DNA of 64,000 nucleotides from the IMG/VR virus record IMGVR_UViG_3300027832_000009, positions 23,336 to 87,335 of that record; one strand, written 5' to 3'. The stretch is from a virus. Below the pieces are notes generated by a model. That model worked only from the letters and a program-made list of their open reading frames with translations. It did no database searches and was not told where the DNA came from. The position numbers were made by a program, and so were the translations under genes. Shown here one piece after another: positions 25,060 to 32,752 of the stretch (the first letter of the stretch is position 1; each line of letters starts with the position of its first letter).

Positions 25060-25884
25060 TTAAGGGGAGTACGGGGAGTACTGAAGTCCGTGCTCACCTA
25101 CAGAGAACAACTGATCCGCTGGGTGCAACAACGTCGTCGCCTGATCTAGTGACGTTGCCGCACTATTGCGACCTATCTGCGGCTCGCTAACCCCTCTACG
25201 AGGCGCGGCCGATTCTTTACCTGCTGCATCCGCGTTTACAGCTACTCCGCCTGCAGTGTAATTAATCAACTTGATACCAGCGTGCCGACACGCTTCACCG
25301 AGCATCGAGTCACCACCATTGTGAGACAGATTCAACCACGGGTAATTCAGATTGTGTAGTACAGCAGTTTGAATTAACCACCAACTACCCTGAATAAACG
25401 AAACTTTATCCGGTGCTATACCAGTATTTGAGTTATACCACGGTTGAGATTTCACCCACGATCTCTGCTGCCCCAACCACGGGATCGTGTACGCTCTACC
25501 GAGCAAGCCTGGGCTGGTACCTAACTGGCCCACCAAAGTTGATAACCATGAAGCCTGACGCGACACACTCCCGCTAATTAAAAATGTGTCATCGTCAAAC
25601 CACATGATATAGTCAGACTTCGCAGCCTCCCCGACACCGTAAAACATCTCGCGCATCATGGGATATTTACGAAGGTTGCTGTCACTTTCAACAATAACAG
25701 CACGACTATACTCGCCGAGGGTGCTGTAGACATAATCTTTTGTGACCTGCGCTACAGCATTCAACCCTACTACTATATTCACATCATCGAACCACGCTGC
25801 CTGCAGGATACTTTCAATACATCGCTTTGCGAGTGTCGGGTAGTCGCCGTACAGAAGCACGCAAACAGTTACTCTAGCAGACAT
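25060..25884 (-). CDS. Glycosyltransferase, GT-A fold (family 2-like)
   Basis: A 274-residue protein. VTVCVLLYGDYPTLAKRCI is a typical GT-A beginning, YIMWFDDDTFL (residues 92-102) is the metal-binding DxD region, and HNGGDSMLGEACRHAG resembles the later G-[DE]-D catalytic stretch. The ATG at 25884 has AAGGG upstream. It is the third glycosyltransferase of the window. Substrates are unknown. Confidence 0.75.
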   Translation of the reverse strand: MSARVTVCVLLYGDYPTLAKRCIESILQAAWFDDVNIVVGLNAVAQVTKDYVYSTLGEYSRAVIVESDSNLRKYPMMREMFYGVGEAAKSDYIMWFDDDTFLISGSVSRQASWLSTLVGQLGTSPGLLGRAYTIPWLGQQRSWVKSQPWYNSNTGIAPDKVSFIQGSWWLIQTAVLHNLNYPWLNLSHNGGDSMLGEACRHAGIKLINYTAGGVAVNADAAGKESAAPRRGVSEPQIGRNSAATSLDQATTLLHPADQLFSVGEHGLQYSPYSP

Positions 25885-25912
25885 GCCGTAGCCCTTATTC
25901 TAACGACTAGCA

Positions 25913-26824
25913 TTAAGCCGGAACAGCTGATGCGGATCGCGATCTACGTGTCGGTGGTGGGTCTACAGGCGTGTCCGCATCTTGCTCAATTGCCCGACTT
26001 GCCCGTGTTCCGCTGGCCTCTACGGCTGCGGCAACTCCGCTTCTCGCCTCAGTCGCATCCTCTTCACGTGCTTTCAACGTGTCGTTGATCCTTGTGACAG
26101 CTGCGTCGCTGAGTTCTGAAATTACCTGCAGCTCACCTGCTAGTTTGCTGGAAGCTTCAAGCATCTGCTCAGCGTAGGACAACATGGCGTCGTCCAGCTC
26201 GCTGTCCTCCATATTGCTGAGCTCCCGAAAAATGCTGTGTGCCTCCCCGTTCCAGAGCTGATCGTGCAACCGCTGCATTCTCGCCAGTTCTTTGATCAGC
26301 GATCTGATTTGTTTCTCTACCGTTACAGGTACAGCGAACGGCCTACCGTGGCCGCTGTTAGGGTCCTCTTTGGCGGCCTTGATTTCTGCGTGTAGCGCCG
26401 GAGCTGTCAGCTCTTCCCGCACCGCTCGCGAAGCCCACTTCTTCCTTTCTGTCTTCGTAGCACAGGTTAGTAGTATTGGAATATGTGACCAGGTCAGCCC
26501 TACCCCAGTCTTTGCGTTCTTGAGATCCAGCAGCCACTGCAAGTCCTCCGTAGAGAAGTTCTCAAAGAATCGCAACGCTGTAGTTACCGTTGATGCGTGC
26601 TTAGCAACAGCCTCCAACAGAAGCTCGAGGCCGTCTGTACCGTCTGTCCCGCGGTAGCGATCCCCGTCCTCTTTAACCGCCTGCACTGTCTTACCTAGTT
26701 TGTAGTACCACTGAATTGTACCGTCTCGCTGAGCCTGAATCTGCTGCTCCACAACTGCGAGCTTAGTCAGGAGTGGGGCCGGCATACGCTCGACAACTAC
26801 ATCTCTAACACTTTTCTCTACCAC
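25913..26824 (-). CDS. Helical hypothetical protein, possibly DUF1016-like N-terminal region
   Basis: A 303-residue protein from a GTG at 26824 with AGGAG upstream. Residues 35-150 (YYKLGKTVQAVKEDGDRY, LTWSHIPILLTCATKTERK, WASRAVREELTAPALHAEI) loosely resemble the helix-turn-helix part of DUF1016 or ParB-type proteins, so DNA binding is possible. The rest is helical with a low-complexity basic tail (PPPTRRSRSASAVPA). The assignment is weak. Confidence 0.6.
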   Translation of the reverse strand: MVEKSVRDVVVERMPAPLLTKLAVVEQQIQAQRDGTIQWYYKLGKTVQAVKEDGDRYRGTDGTDGLELLLEAVAKHASTVTTALRFFENFSTEDLQWLLDLKNAKTGVGLTWSHIPILLTCATKTERKKWASRAVREELTAPALHAEIKAAKEDPNSGHGRPFAVPVTVEKQIRSLIKELARMQRLHDQLWNGEAHSIFRELSNMEDSELDDAMLSYAEQMLEASSKLAGELQVISELSDAAVTRINDTLKAREEDATEARSGVAAAVEASGTRASRAIEQDADTPVDPPPTRRSRSASAVPA

Positions 26825-26859
26825 AAAAATCTCCTACAGGGTCTAACCCGTAAAAATTG

Positions 26860-27993
26860 TCACACAAAAAGAACACGACCTACCAACAACTTGTAGGCGA
26901 CAAGCTCAGCACACTCTCGCAGATCTGGTCGCAGCGTTCTGGCTGTTCCCAGCAGTTGCAAAAACAGATCCAGCGCAGCTTTCTTGGCGTACTCGGTACC
27001 CAGGTGCAGTGGTGGAGCCTCTAGCTCACCGTCGCTGTCTGTTCGCAGTGTTCGCTTCAGGATATCTTGAGACAGCTCTTGCTGCAAACCAAGGCTTCGC
27101 AGAATACGGACAACAGCGCGAGATTGAACCTCTACAGCTTTTGTCGACATTTCGACACTGTAACCCAGTGGCCGAGATGCGACTGTTGAAATACCGTGCT
27201 CCAGAGCCGCCCACTCGAACTTCTTGTCAAAAACTGTCGAGAACAACTGCGCAACCTTGCCGCCGAAAGTTACAGCATTGTGCTTGCGAGACATCCTGGC
27301 ACCGAACGGCTTGAACGGTGCCAGACTGACCCCGTGTGATGAAAACACCGCCACAGACCCACGCAGGGCTGCCCCGCTTGCCTCCTGAACTGTGAAATAG
27401 TACCCCTCGTTGAATGAGTAGGTCTTATCTCGCATAGTAATAATAACCGACGACGCTGGTTTTCGGAACCAGAGTGTCATCCCCCTACCAATCAGTCGAG
27501 CCCCGTAAAAACTACAGGTCGTACCGTGTACGTCTTCGCAAATAGTCAGCGATGTCTGCAACACCTCATGATTTTTGATGTACTGCTGACTGTTACCTAC
27601 CAGACCCTCCAAACTGTGGGTCTTCCTATTCACGATCATTCTGTACTTGGCTAACTCTGCAAATCGCAATTCGACGAGCTTGTTCCACACTCGTACTGCA
27701 AACGCGACGTCGAAAACACGGCTGGCGTCTGTGTCAGCTGTACCTATGCCCGCCAACGACTTAACGACACGGGCTGTGCCCGGTCCAAGCTTGTGTGCGA
27801 CTTGCTGAAACATAGACCTACTCAAAACGGCAGACCCATGAATTGTCTTGCCGTTTTTACCGAGCTTCAGCTGGTCCACTGCAATAATGTCTACCAGCTC
27901 TGTGTGCGAGTCCGTCGCTTTCAGTGTCTTCTGCAGTAACTGCAGCTGACCTTGTCCGAATGTCACCAGCTCCGGCTCACTGTAAATTTGCAT
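26860..27993 (-). CDS. Hypothetical protein
   Basis: A 377-residue protein, ATG at 27993, with an in-frame start at 28014 as an alternative. It has stretches reminiscent of the phage/plasmid DUF932 group (FAVRVWNKLVELRFAELAKY followed by RMIV), but the likeness is short. The rest (SSVIITMRDKTYSFNEGYY) is globular. It overlaps the preceding gene by 17 bases. Confidence 0.65.
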   Translation of the reverse strand: MQIYSEPELVTFGQGQLQLLQKTLKATDSHTELVDIIAVDQLKLGKNGKTIHGSAVLSRSMFQQVAHKLGPGTARVVKSLAGIGTADTDASRVFDVAFAVRVWNKLVELRFAELAKYRMIVNRKTHSLEGLVGNSQQYIKNHEVLQTSLTICEDVHGTTCSFYGARLIGRGMTLWFRKPASSVIITMRDKTYSFNEGYYFTVQEASGAALRGSVAVFSSHGVSLAPFKPFGARMSRKHNAVTFGGKVAQLFSTVFDKKFEWAALEHGISTVASRPLGYSVEMSTKAVEVQSRAVVRILRSLGLQQELSQDILKRTLRTDSDGELEAPPLHLGTEYAKKAALDLFLQLLGTARTLRPDLRECAELVAYKLLVGRVLFV

Positions 27994-28576
27994 TACTCGC
28001 CCAGTCCGTACCAACAGTGTGCGTAAACGACCTCAGCCCTTCCAACACATAGTAGGTACCACGAAACCAGAACATAAACCTGCGGCACAGTGTTTCCTGC
28101 ACTTCTTCAGGTTCCGTATCGAAATCAGGCATACCAGTCTGGGATACCTGATTATGCATTACCTGGATGGATGCCTGCTTAGCCCAGCTACAGCGGAACA
28201 CCAACCCAAATCTGACAGCTTTGACGTTTATCTCGTGCTCGCTGGCTACCTTGGCGTACTCATCAATCAGCTTCAGCTTAGACAGCTTACCACCAAGCAG
28301 CGAGGCATAAGGTAGTTTTCCAGAGTACCTGTTAGTGCTAGCCGCTAACCGCACAGGATAAGAGGGGAACACAGTGGCAAACTCTGCAAAGGCTACCCTC
28401 GGGCTGCCTGTCAGGTTCTGCTGGTGCCGCTTCAATGCTGGGAGCTGTAGCTGGCTACTCGATAACTGCAGCAGCTTCGCAACAACTGCCTCCTCAAACT
28501 TACCTGTGTCACGGTTGCTACTGTTGTCTTCCGCGTCCTGCTTCAGCTTTTTGAAAAGCTTGTGACTATCATTCAT
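27977..28576 (-). CDS. Hypothetical protein
   Basis: A 199-residue protein from the ATG at 28576 with AGGAG eleven bases upstream. Basic and helical N-terminus, then a mixed region with several aromatic residues (RRFMFWFRGTYYVLEGL). No family was recognised. It is probably co-transcribed with the following gene. Confidence 0.65.
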   Translation of the reverse strand: MNDSHKLFKKLKQDAEDNSSNRDTGKFEEAVVAKLLQLSSSQLQLPALKRHQQNLTGSPRVAFAEFATVFPSYPVRLAASTNRYSGKLPYASLLGGKLSKLKLIDEYAKVASEHEINVKAVRFGLVFRCSWAKQASIQVMHNQVSQTGMPDFDTEPEEVQETLCRRFMFWFRGTYYVLEGLRSFTHTVGTDWASNANLQ

Positions 28577-28603
28577 ATTCAGCGTTTCTCCTTCATATTA
28601 CTT

Positions 28604-28669
28604 AGATGCAACCGCGTTGGCGGTCACCCGTTTTCACATGGAACTTCTTTCGCTCCAACCGGCTGATCT
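28604..28669. repeat. 66-bp direct repeat, copy 1
   Basis: Matches 29080-29145 with only scattered differences (common pieces GATGCAACCG, TTTTCACATGGAAC, CAACCGGCTGATCT). This copy encodes the end of the small minus gene at 28624; the second copy encodes the end of the plus gene at 28861. Confidence 0.85.
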
Positions 28670-28830
28670 TTGTCGTTCGTTTTCGACACAGGTATGCCGT
28701 CCGTGATGACAAGCACGCCACAATCAGTCGCACCGAAATGTGACACCTGCTGACCGTCCTGCAGCGCTTGATTCAAATCCCCCAAATACGCCGTGCGGTT
28801 ATTACTAAACCAAAATGCTCGTCTGCCCAC
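28624..28830 (-). CDS. Small hypothetical protein
   Basis: A 68-residue protein. The GTG at 28830 has AGGGG nine bases ahead; an ATG at 28869 would overlap the divergent plus-strand gene. YLGDLNQALQDGQQVSHFG and DCGVLVITDGIPV suggest a small alpha/beta fold. The last codons fall in the 66-bp repeat. Confidence 0.5.
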   Translation of the reverse strand: MGRRAFWFSNNRTAYLGDLNQALQDGQQVSHFGATDCGVLVITDGIPVSKTNDKDQPVGAKEVPCENG

Positions 28831-28860
28831 TGGTTTTACCCCTACAAAAGAATGTTGAAG

Positions 28861-29142
28861 ATGGCCCATAAATTCGAGCCTGGTGATGTGGTAAAGCTAA
28901 ACAGCGATACCAAACAGAACCCTGACATGACCGTACAAGGTCACACTGGAAACGGAAAAGTCGTCTGCAATTGGCGATCCGGCCCGCAGCCGTTTGAAGA
29001 AGAATTTGACGAACGGCAACTACAGCTTGTGCGTAGTGCGGACGATGCCGCAAAACCCAAATCACAAAAACGAACAATAAGATGCAACCGAGTTGTCGGT
29101 CACCTGTTTTCACATGGAACGTCACTCGCTACAACCGGCTGA
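28861..29142 (+). CDS. DUF2158 (YodC-like) protein
   Basis: A 93-residue plus-strand protein. FEPGDVVKLNSDTKQNPDM, MTVQGHTGNGKVVCNW and FDERQLQLV match the small DUF2158 family (PF09926), whose pattern is GDxVxLKSG...MTV...VxCxWF...F...L. The last 20 residues come from the 66-bp repeat and look appended. No strong ribosome binding site is seen. It is an isolated plus-strand gene in a minus-strand region, compatible with recent acquisition. Confidence 0.65.
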   Translation: MAHKFEPGDVVKLNSDTKQNPDMTVQGHTGNGKVVCNWRSGPQPFEEEFDERQLQLVRSADDAAKPKSQKRTIRCNRVVGHLFSHGTSLATTG

Positions 29143-29145
29143 TCT
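29080..29145. repeat. 66-bp direct repeat, copy 2
   Basis: Second copy of the unit at 28604-28669, same orientation. On the minus strand it would read RDQPVVASDVPCENR, similar to the end of the 28624 gene, but nothing opens that frame here. It may mark a cassette insertion carrying the DUF2158 gene between the repeats. Confidence 0.85.
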
Positions 29146-29151
29146 CTAGCC

Positions 29152-29346
29152 TTATGCGGACTTAGGAACGACTTGCTCGGTCACACGGAGCCATTTTACA
29201 ATTGGCTGCACCCTACCACCATAATCTGCTGCGTACCACCCGTGTGTTTTCGTCCACATGATTTTCCCCCACCACCCATCTGCACGCATCGCAACTACCG
29301 ACTCGCCGTGCTCCGGTAGATTATCTTCGACACTTATCCACTCCAT
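29152..29346 (-). CDS. DUF551 family protein
   Basis: A 64-residue protein. MEWISVEDNLPEHGESVVA at the start and HGWYAADYGG followed by VKWLRVTE match DUF551 (PF04448), a small phage/prophage domain with WISVxxxLPE at its start. ATG at 29346 behind GGAGAT. Function unknown. Confidence 0.8.
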   Translation of the reverse strand: MEWISVEDNLPEHGESVVAMRADGWWGKIMWTKTHGWYAADYGGRVQPIVKWLRVTEQVVPKSA

Positions 29347-29377
29347 ACATATCTCCAATAATCGCCACCTGATTAAT

Positions 29378-30697
29378 TTAGTCGTCGCCACCATCACCCT
29401 CCAGCATGTCCGGGAAGTCCGCAGCGCTGAAACTTGCAGGGTCGTCTCTGAATTGCTGCAGGTTTACCAGCAGCGCCGCCCGCTGCTTATCACTCTCGGC
29501 CGACATAAACTCTGAGTACGGGATACGTTGATCCCAAACTGTTCGCACCTCGATGCCCAGGATTTCGTACAACTGCACCAAAATATCCTGCCGAGTCTCC
29601 AGCAGCCTACCAAGCTGCCGGAATGTGGTCGGAGAGTCTTTCGGTACGCCCAGCACATTCGACCACGCCTTTCGCGTAGTCTTGCTGATTACGTGGATAT
29701 CACACACCTCCTGAAGCCTCCTGTATAAGCCCTTCTTCCCTTTACAGCTCTCGAACGCCAGCAGTAGCTCTATGCTCGCTGTCTCCCAGTCCCAGGCTGT
29801 CTCCTGACGAGGTTTACCATTTGGACCGGGTGCTCTCCACCACAGCAGATCCGCTTTGACAGAGAATCTTGAAGGGCCGAGGCTGTTCTTCTGCAGCGTA
29901 AACTGCACAGTGATACCGCCGTAATTCGCCTTGTCGATGTCCTTTATTCGGACCATCTTGATCTCGTAAGTCTCCATGAACTTCACAGACTTACCGCCGG
30001 GTATGTCGTCTTTGGGTCTCCCCATCGCATCTGTACCAGGTTTGAGATGGTTTGTCCCGACAACCGTGAACGGGTAGTTGCGAAGCTGTCCCGGCATAGC
30101 CCTCATGAAGCGGCTGATCAGGTTAGCCATCACAGCAAAACCCCTGGATGCAAAACCGTCCGAGTGGATATTCTCCAACTCGGCTGCTGTGCCCGTTGCT
30201 GTAATGCTGTCAACACCCAGTATGAGGGGCCACACTGCTCCGGCCGTTTTAGAGTCTTCGTAGATCTCTTTGGTGGAACTAAGTGTCCGGATCAGGAACT
30301 CCTGCCACTCCTCCAACGAGGTCGTATCCTCCTTGAAGAACTTGGATGCCCACTCCGGGTTGTACTTCAGTATACTGCGACGAAGTTCTGGGCTGTCCTT
30401 ATTCTCGTTCTGGGCTAGCGCTGCCCCGCCGTTCGCCATGTAGTGCCACCGCATTATCTCATAGAGAAACGCCGACTTGCAGGAACCCTCCTGCCCTGTC
30501 AGCTGCACAATCTTACTCAGCGGAAAGACAGTCGAGCGGAAAAAGTACCGCATCACCAGCGACGGTAACGGGATACCTGTAACTACGCCGACGTCAGCCG
30601 GCTGGACGCTGCCCTTACCTTGCTGCACCCGCTGAGCGGATAACCCTGCAAAACTAGCCGCCACAGAATCCACTGACTTACCAGATTTCTTTGCCAT
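29378..30697 (-). CDS. RecA/UvsX-like recombinase
   Basis: A 439-residue ATPase that would form filaments on single-stranded DNA and drive strand exchange. Walker A is GQEGSCKS at residues 68-75 and Walker B is WPLILGVDS near 156-164. GTNHLKPG and DIPGGKSVKFMETYEIKMVRI match the RecA L2 and following strand that carry the GG-x-x-x-K-F signature. The C-terminus is acidic (DFPDMLEGDGGDD), as in RecA/UvsX proteins that contact ssDNA-binding protein. ATG at 30697 with GAGAGAG upstream. It follows a possible ssDNA-binding protein and the polymerase, forming a replication/recombination module. Confidence 0.9.
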   Translation of the reverse strand: MAKKSGKSVDSVAASFAGLSAQRVQQGKGSVQPADVGVVTGIPLPSLVMRYFFRSTVFPLSKIVQLTGQEGSCKSAFLYEIMRWHYMANGGAALAQNENKDSPELRRSILKYNPEWASKFFKEDTTSLEEWQEFLIRTLSSTKEIYEDSKTAGAVWPLILGVDSITATGTAAELENIHSDGFASRGFAVMANLISRFMRAMPGQLRNYPFTVVGTNHLKPGTDAMGRPKDDIPGGKSVKFMETYEIKMVRIKDIDKANYGGITVQFTLQKNSLGPSRFSVKADLLWWRAPGPNGKPRQETAWDWETASIELLLAFESCKGKKGLYRRLQEVCDIHVISKTTRKAWSNVLGVPKDSPTTFRQLGRLLETRQDILVQLYEILGIEVRTVWDQRIPYSEFMSAESDKQRAALLVNLQQFRDDPASFSAADFPDMLEGDGGDD

Positions 30698-30723
30698 AAA
30701 TCACTCTCTCTGACACCTGGTTG

Positions 30724-30759
30724 CAAAACAAAGCCCACGCGGAACGACCCGCGTGGGCT
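30724..30759 (-). terminator. Hairpin terminator
   Basis: AGCCCACGCG and CGCGTGGGCT form a perfect 10-bp stem with an eight-base loop, followed on the minus strand by TTGTTTTG. It separates the gene at 30787 from the recombinase gene. Confidence 0.8.
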
Positions 30760-30765
30760 GACTAA

Positions 30766-30783
30766 CTGGTTATTAATAACCAG
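30766..30783. promoter_or_regulatory. 18-bp perfect palindrome, copy 2
   Basis: CTGGTTATTAATAACCAG is fully self-complementary and shares its 14-base core with the sites at 14951 and 47085. It lies four bases after the stop of the gene at 30787 and just before the terminator hairpin. Confidence 0.6.
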
Positions 30784-30786
30784 AGA

Positions 30787-32721
30787 CTATTGAGCAGTTA
30801 CTCCTGCAGCTGCCTGTGCTGCCGCAAGTGCTAACTGTGCTCGACCGCCACCAGCCGCTGCAGGTTGTGCAACCTGTGCCGGCATCTGCTGAGCTACCCC
30901 TCCAACCTGCTGCTGAGGTGCAGGGTTAGTAGGATACGCTACTGGCATCGCAAAACCTGCGGCTGGTTGTGTCGCCACGTTGGACACAGGTAGCGGCATT
31001 ACCGTTGGCTGAACCACCGCTACCGGAGGCATACCAGCCACAAGACCAGCCATGGCAGCGCCCACCTGTGCGGGTTGCTGCATCTGCTGAGGCATCTGCT
31101 GCATCGGCATCTGCTGCATCGGCATCTGCTGCATCGGCATCTGCTGCATCGGCATCTGCTGCATCGGCATCTGCTGCATCGGCATCTGCTGCATCGGCAT
31201 CTGCTGCATCGGCATCTGCTGCGGCATACCCGCCTGCTGTGTCAGCTGGTGGGCAGGGAACCCGCTGTTTACCTGAGGCATATGCGCCTGCGGCAAACCA
31301 CCGACAGCCGGAAACACCGCAGCCGGGTTTCCAACAAACGGCGCCGCAACTGTCGCGTTTGCGGTTGCTGCGTCGGCATACATTGCAGGCTGCTGTGCCG
31401 GGTCTACCAGCACAGCCTGCGGTACAGGGTTTAGCGTAGATGGTAGACTAGGCATCGCGCCCTGTGGCTGTGGCATTACCTGCGAGCCGGTTAACCCGTG
31501 TGCTCCGTAGACCCCAGGCATCCCCTGCACACTTGGTGCACCGTACATCCCCGGCATGCTCTGCACACCCGGCATACCCTGCATCCCGTAACCTTGCGGC
31601 ATCATCCCGTGCATAACACCCGGCATACCGTATCCGCCACCAGCCACAGACATGGCCGCTACAGCCAGCTGCCGAACACGATCTGGAATCCACTCAGGGT
31701 GGTCGTGGAACGCGTAGAGAATAACACTTGGTGGGAACTTGTCCGCAATCCACTGAGCCTGCTGCTCATAATCATGGAACACCAGCGAGGTATCCCACTG
31801 GATAGACTGCCCCACCAATTGCGACTTGAACGCCGAGAAGTCCGCGCCAAGTCCGTTGAAGTTATCCTCAGCGTAACACGCATACGACGTGTTACCACCA
31901 CCCTGCGATCGACCACTCCACTGCTGGGCAGCTTGAGCAGCCCAAGCTGCTGGTCCGTTAGGTTGACCCGCAGATGCTCTCGCAACACGTGGGTCGGGTT
32001 CGTCCCCTTTCCAGAACGTCACAAACCGGCCGCAACCGGGCTCAAGCGATACCATGTCCCCGTTAACGAACGAGTTCTGATAGTCCTGCGTTCTAGGATC
32101 TGCTCCGGGTAGCATCGCATTCATGAGCGCCTGCAGCTGCCCTGCGGCAGATTGCGTCATACCCAGCAACTGCGGCTTATCTACCCAACCTTTTGGTGGG
32201 TGATTAATCACATTCTTGTGTTGAAAAACCAACACCTGAGAAAAGAACGCCATGCTTGGTTTTGGGAGCGCTGCCGAACGACCTGTGCCGCCCTGCAACA
32301 ACGCCGCCCAACCCTGCTGGTCTTGCGCGTTCTTCACAGCGTTACTAACTGCGTTATACAAAATGTGCGGCGGGCTCTCCTCCACAGGCGGGCTGTGAGT
32401 ATCCATCACATCCCGAATCAGAAATGAAGCCCCACCACCAGAAGCGTCGCGGCCGAAGTTGGTAACTGCTGGGTACGCCCGAATCCAATCCCCGAACGCA
32501 TTCGGCTCTGCTGATAAGCGGTAAGGCTCAAACAGCGGATTCTCTGGAGTAGCCCCGGACTGCTTGGGTGGCAGAAATCGCACAGTGCACGCACCGCCCC
32601 CCCACGCCAGTCGATACAAGTCCACCATGTTGTGGTCAACCATGAACTGACCACCGAATCTGCCGCCAGTCAACTGCGATTGCTCACGAAAACTGTACGC
32701 ACCTGTTGGATTATGAACCAT
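30787..32721 (-). CDS. Possible ssDNA-binding protein with Met/Gln-rich repeat tail
   Basis: A 644-residue protein. The N-terminal 380 residues look folded: CTVRFLPPKQSGATPENPL near residue 45, VFQHKNVINHPPKGW, GDMVSLEPGCGRFVTFWKG, an order reminiscent of T4 gp32-type ssDNA-binding proteins (R-F-L-P at the first strand). The C-terminal 260 residues are low in complexity, with MPGV/MPGM repeats and nine copies of MPMQQ. Location between the recombinase and the DNA polymerase supports an ssDNA-binding role, but no acidic tail or zinc motif is seen, so this remains an inference. ATG at 32721 with AAGGA upstream. Confidence 0.55.
   Translation of the reverse strand: MVHNPTGAYSFREQSQLTGGRFGGQFMVDHNMVDLYRLAWGGGACTVRFLPPKQSGATPENPLFEPYRLSAEPNAFGDWIRAYPAVTNFGRDASGGGASFLIRDVMDTHSPPVEESPPHILYNAVSNAVKNAQDQQGWAALLQGGTGRSAALPKPSMAFFSQVLVFQHKNVINHPPKGWVDKPQLLGMTQSAAGQLQALMNAMLPGADPRTQDYQNSFVNGDMVSLEPGCGRFVTFWKGDEPDPRVARASAGQPNGPAAWAAQAAQQWSGRSQGGGNTSYACYAEDNFNGLGADFSAFKSQLVGQSIQWDTSLVFHDYEQQAQWIADKFPPSVILYAFHDHPEWIPDRVRQLAVAAMSVAGGGYGMPGVMHGMMPQGYGMQGMPGVQSMPGMYGAPSVQGMPGVYGAHGLTGSQVMPQPQGAMPSLPSTLNPVPQAVLVDPAQQPAMYADAATANATVAAPFVGNPAAVFPAVGGLPQAHMPQVNSGFPAHQLTQQAGMPQQMPMQQMPMQQMPMQQMPMQQMPMQQMPMQQMPMQQMPMQQMPQQMQQPAQVGAAMAGLVAGMPPVAVVQPTVMPLPVSNVATQPAAGFAMPVAYPTNPAPQQQVGGVAQQMPAQVAQPAAAGGGRAQLALAAAQAAAGVTAQ
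31085..31226 (-). repeat. Tandem 15-bp coding repeat (MPMQQ)
   Basis: About nine nearly identical copies of ATCTGCTGCATCGGC encode the pentapeptide MPMQQ. The codons are almost unvaried, which points to recent expansion by slippage. Confidence 0.95.
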
Positions 32722-32752
32722 TACTCAAAATTCCTTAGTACAGAAAAAACAG

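Noticed and set aside
32418-32446. Additional structured-repeat copy in the gene at 30787
   Set aside because: CAGAAATGAAGCCCC resembles family B, but neither helix can form and the trailing GGCATTG is absent; treated as chance.
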